Of a stretch of DNA of 5,585 bases, positions 4,679-5,585 are shown one piece after another. Source of the DNA: Candidatus Omnitrophota bacterium (GTDB taxonomy: Bacteria > Omnitrophota > Gorgyraeia > Pluralincolimonadales > Pluralincolimonadaceae); the NCBI GenBank assembly GCA_028706795.1, contig JAQTVK010000075.1:1-5585 (forward strand), in the 5' to 3' direction. The position numbers were made by a program, and so were the translations under genes. Within the stretch, counting starts at the first letter, position 1; every line of letters starts with the position of its first letter. The notes under the pieces were generated by a model that worked only from the letters and a program-made list of their open reading frames with translations, did not search any database and was not told where the DNA came from.

Positions 4679-5585
4679 TTAAAGGCCTTTCTTCACGATA
4701 TATTCGCAGAGGTCTACGACCCTGTTCGAATATCCCCATTCGTTATCGTACCATGAAAGGACCTTCACGAAATCGTCGCCTATGACCTTGGTGCTCTTCG
4801 CGTCAATGATAGAGCTCAAGGGGCAATGGTTGAAATCGACCGATACGACCGGGTCTTCGGTATAGCCGAGGATCCCTTTCAACTTACCATCGGCAGCTTC
4901 CTTTAACACGGCATTCATCTCTTCGGCCGTAACTTTCTTGGAGAGTGTCGCGGTAAGGTCAACTACCGAAACGTTGGCGCACGGTACCCTCATCGAGAAA
5001 CCGTCAAGCTTGCCTTTGAGTTCGGGTATGACGAGAGAAAGGGCCTTAGCGGCGCCGGTCGACGTCGGTATCATCGATAACGCGGCCGCGCGCGACCTGC
5101 GCAGGTCTGAATGCGCCTGGTCCTGCAGTTTCTGGTCGTTGGTGTAAGCGTGTATCGTCGTCATCAGGCCTTTGACTATCCTGTATTTGTCGTTCAATAC
5201 TTTCGCCAACGGAGCGAGGCAGTTCGTCGTGCACGAAGCGTTCGAGATGACATTATGGTTCTTCGGGTCGTATTTGTCCTCATTTACCCCCATGACTATA
5301 GTTATGTCCTCGTCCTGGGCAGGGGCGGAAATAATGACTTTTTTAGCGCCGCCTTTGGTTATATGGTTCTCGGCTCCTTTCACTTCCTTGCCCTTCTTGT
5401 TGATACCGTCCTTCTTGATCGTGAAGAGGCCCGTCGATTCTATGACGATCTGCACGCCGAGGTCTTTCCAGGGCAGCTCCGAAGGATCTCTCTTGGCAAG
5501 GACTTTGATTATTTTGCCGTCAACGGATATCGTATCTTCGGACGCGGCCTTGACGTCTCCGGGAAACCTTCCGTGGACAGAATCA
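4679..5585 (-). CDS. gap: Glyceraldehyde-3-phosphate dehydrogenase (5' end missing)
   Basis: Oxidative phosphorylation of glyceraldehyde 3-phosphate to 1,3-bisphosphoglycerate with NAD(P)+; its product feeds the adjacent pgk. The frame enters at base 5584 and continues as DSVHGRFPGDVKAAS, so 301 residues are visible. By comparison with the family, about 45 N-terminal residues, including the dinucleotide-binding GRIGR region and the cofactor-selecting Asp, lie outside the window. The GTG at 5453-5455 is an internal Val, not the start. Seen are ASCTTNC with the catalytic Cys (codon 5231-5233), TTIHAYTNDQ with the catalytic His (codon 5150-5152), HSDLRRSRAAA, PTSTGAAKA, and WYDNEWGYSNRVVDL at the C-terminus. 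Two oddities are an extra Lys/Gly-rich stretch after STGLFT and Gln-Ala where NAD enzymes often have Leu-Pro. This phosphorylating class is clear; cofactor preference is not. Confidence 0.97.
   Translation of the reverse strand, partial: DSVHGRFPGDVKAASEDTISVDGKIIKVLAKRDPSELPWKDLGVQIVIESTGLFTIKKDGINKKGKEVKGAENHITKGGAKKVIISAPAQDEDITIVMGVNEDKYDPKNHNVISNASCTTNCLAPLAKVLNDKYRIVKGLMTTIHAYTNDQKLQDQAHSDLRRSRAAALSMIPTSTGAAKALSLVIPELKGKLDGFSMRVPCANVSVVDLTATLSKKVTAEEMNAVLKEAADGKLKGILGYTEDPVVSVDFNHCPLSSIIDAKSTKVIGDDFVKVLSWYDNEWGYSNRVVDLCEYIVKKGL

Noticed and set aside
4681..4690. Palindrome AAAGGCCTTT at the end of gap, next to the pgk ribosome-binding site
   Set aside because: There is no loop, so it cannot form a useful RNA hairpin; it is short and explained by the Lys-Lys-Gly-Leu end of gap plus the ribosome-binding sequence.
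4121..4756. Plus-strand open frame of 211 codons opposite pgk and the end of gap
   Set aside because: Antisense to conserved coding sequence, with no plausible product; a shadow frame.

Overview
All recognisable genes in this window lie on the minus strand and read right to left as one compact series: gap (5' end cut off by the window edge), pgk, tpiA, secG, a periplasmic oligopeptide/dipeptide-type solute-binding protein, and a DppB/OppB-type permease (3' end cut off at base 1). The many open frames on the plus strand are antisense shadows of these genes.

Right half (2588-5585): three consecutive enzymes of lower glycolysis/gluconeogenesis, in the order triose-phosphate isomerase <- phosphoglycerate kinase <- glyceraldehyde-3-phosphate dehydrogenase. 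gap and pgk are 3 bp apart. pgk and tpiA are separated by 102 bp that contain several competing inverted repeats. tpiA and secG are 15 bp apart, with the secG ribosome-binding site overlapping the tpiA stop codon. The tpi-secG neighbourhood is a recurrent bacterial arrangement and links central carbon metabolism with the SecYEG translocase.

Left half (1-2183): a peptide-uptake ABC transporter begins 23 bp after secG. Its binding protein has a Sec signal peptide without a lipobox cysteine, and its stop codon overlaps the start of the permease gene by 7 bp. The remaining transporter subunits (second permease, ATPases) would be expected beyond base 1.

Organism: a bacterium of moderate GC (about half G+C by eye). 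The non-lipidated periplasmic binding protein and the SecG with a long charged tail suggest a Gram-negative cell envelope. The protein style and gene order are reminiscent of uncultured lineages such as Candidatus Omnitrophota, but this is an impression and not something the sequence proves.

The window is mostly ordinary housekeeping DNA. The points that stand out are: (1) a perfect 14-bp inverted repeat flanked by A8/T8, resembling an intrinsic terminator, placed inside the first codons of the binding-protein gene; (2) a cysteine-rich CCSCC-GGGG insertion in phosphoglycerate kinase next to its nucleotide-binding loop; (3) mutually exclusive stems in the pgk-tpiA spacer; and (4) a lysine/glycine-rich insertion in GAPDH. 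No mobile element, CRISPR array, tRNA or rRNA was seen.
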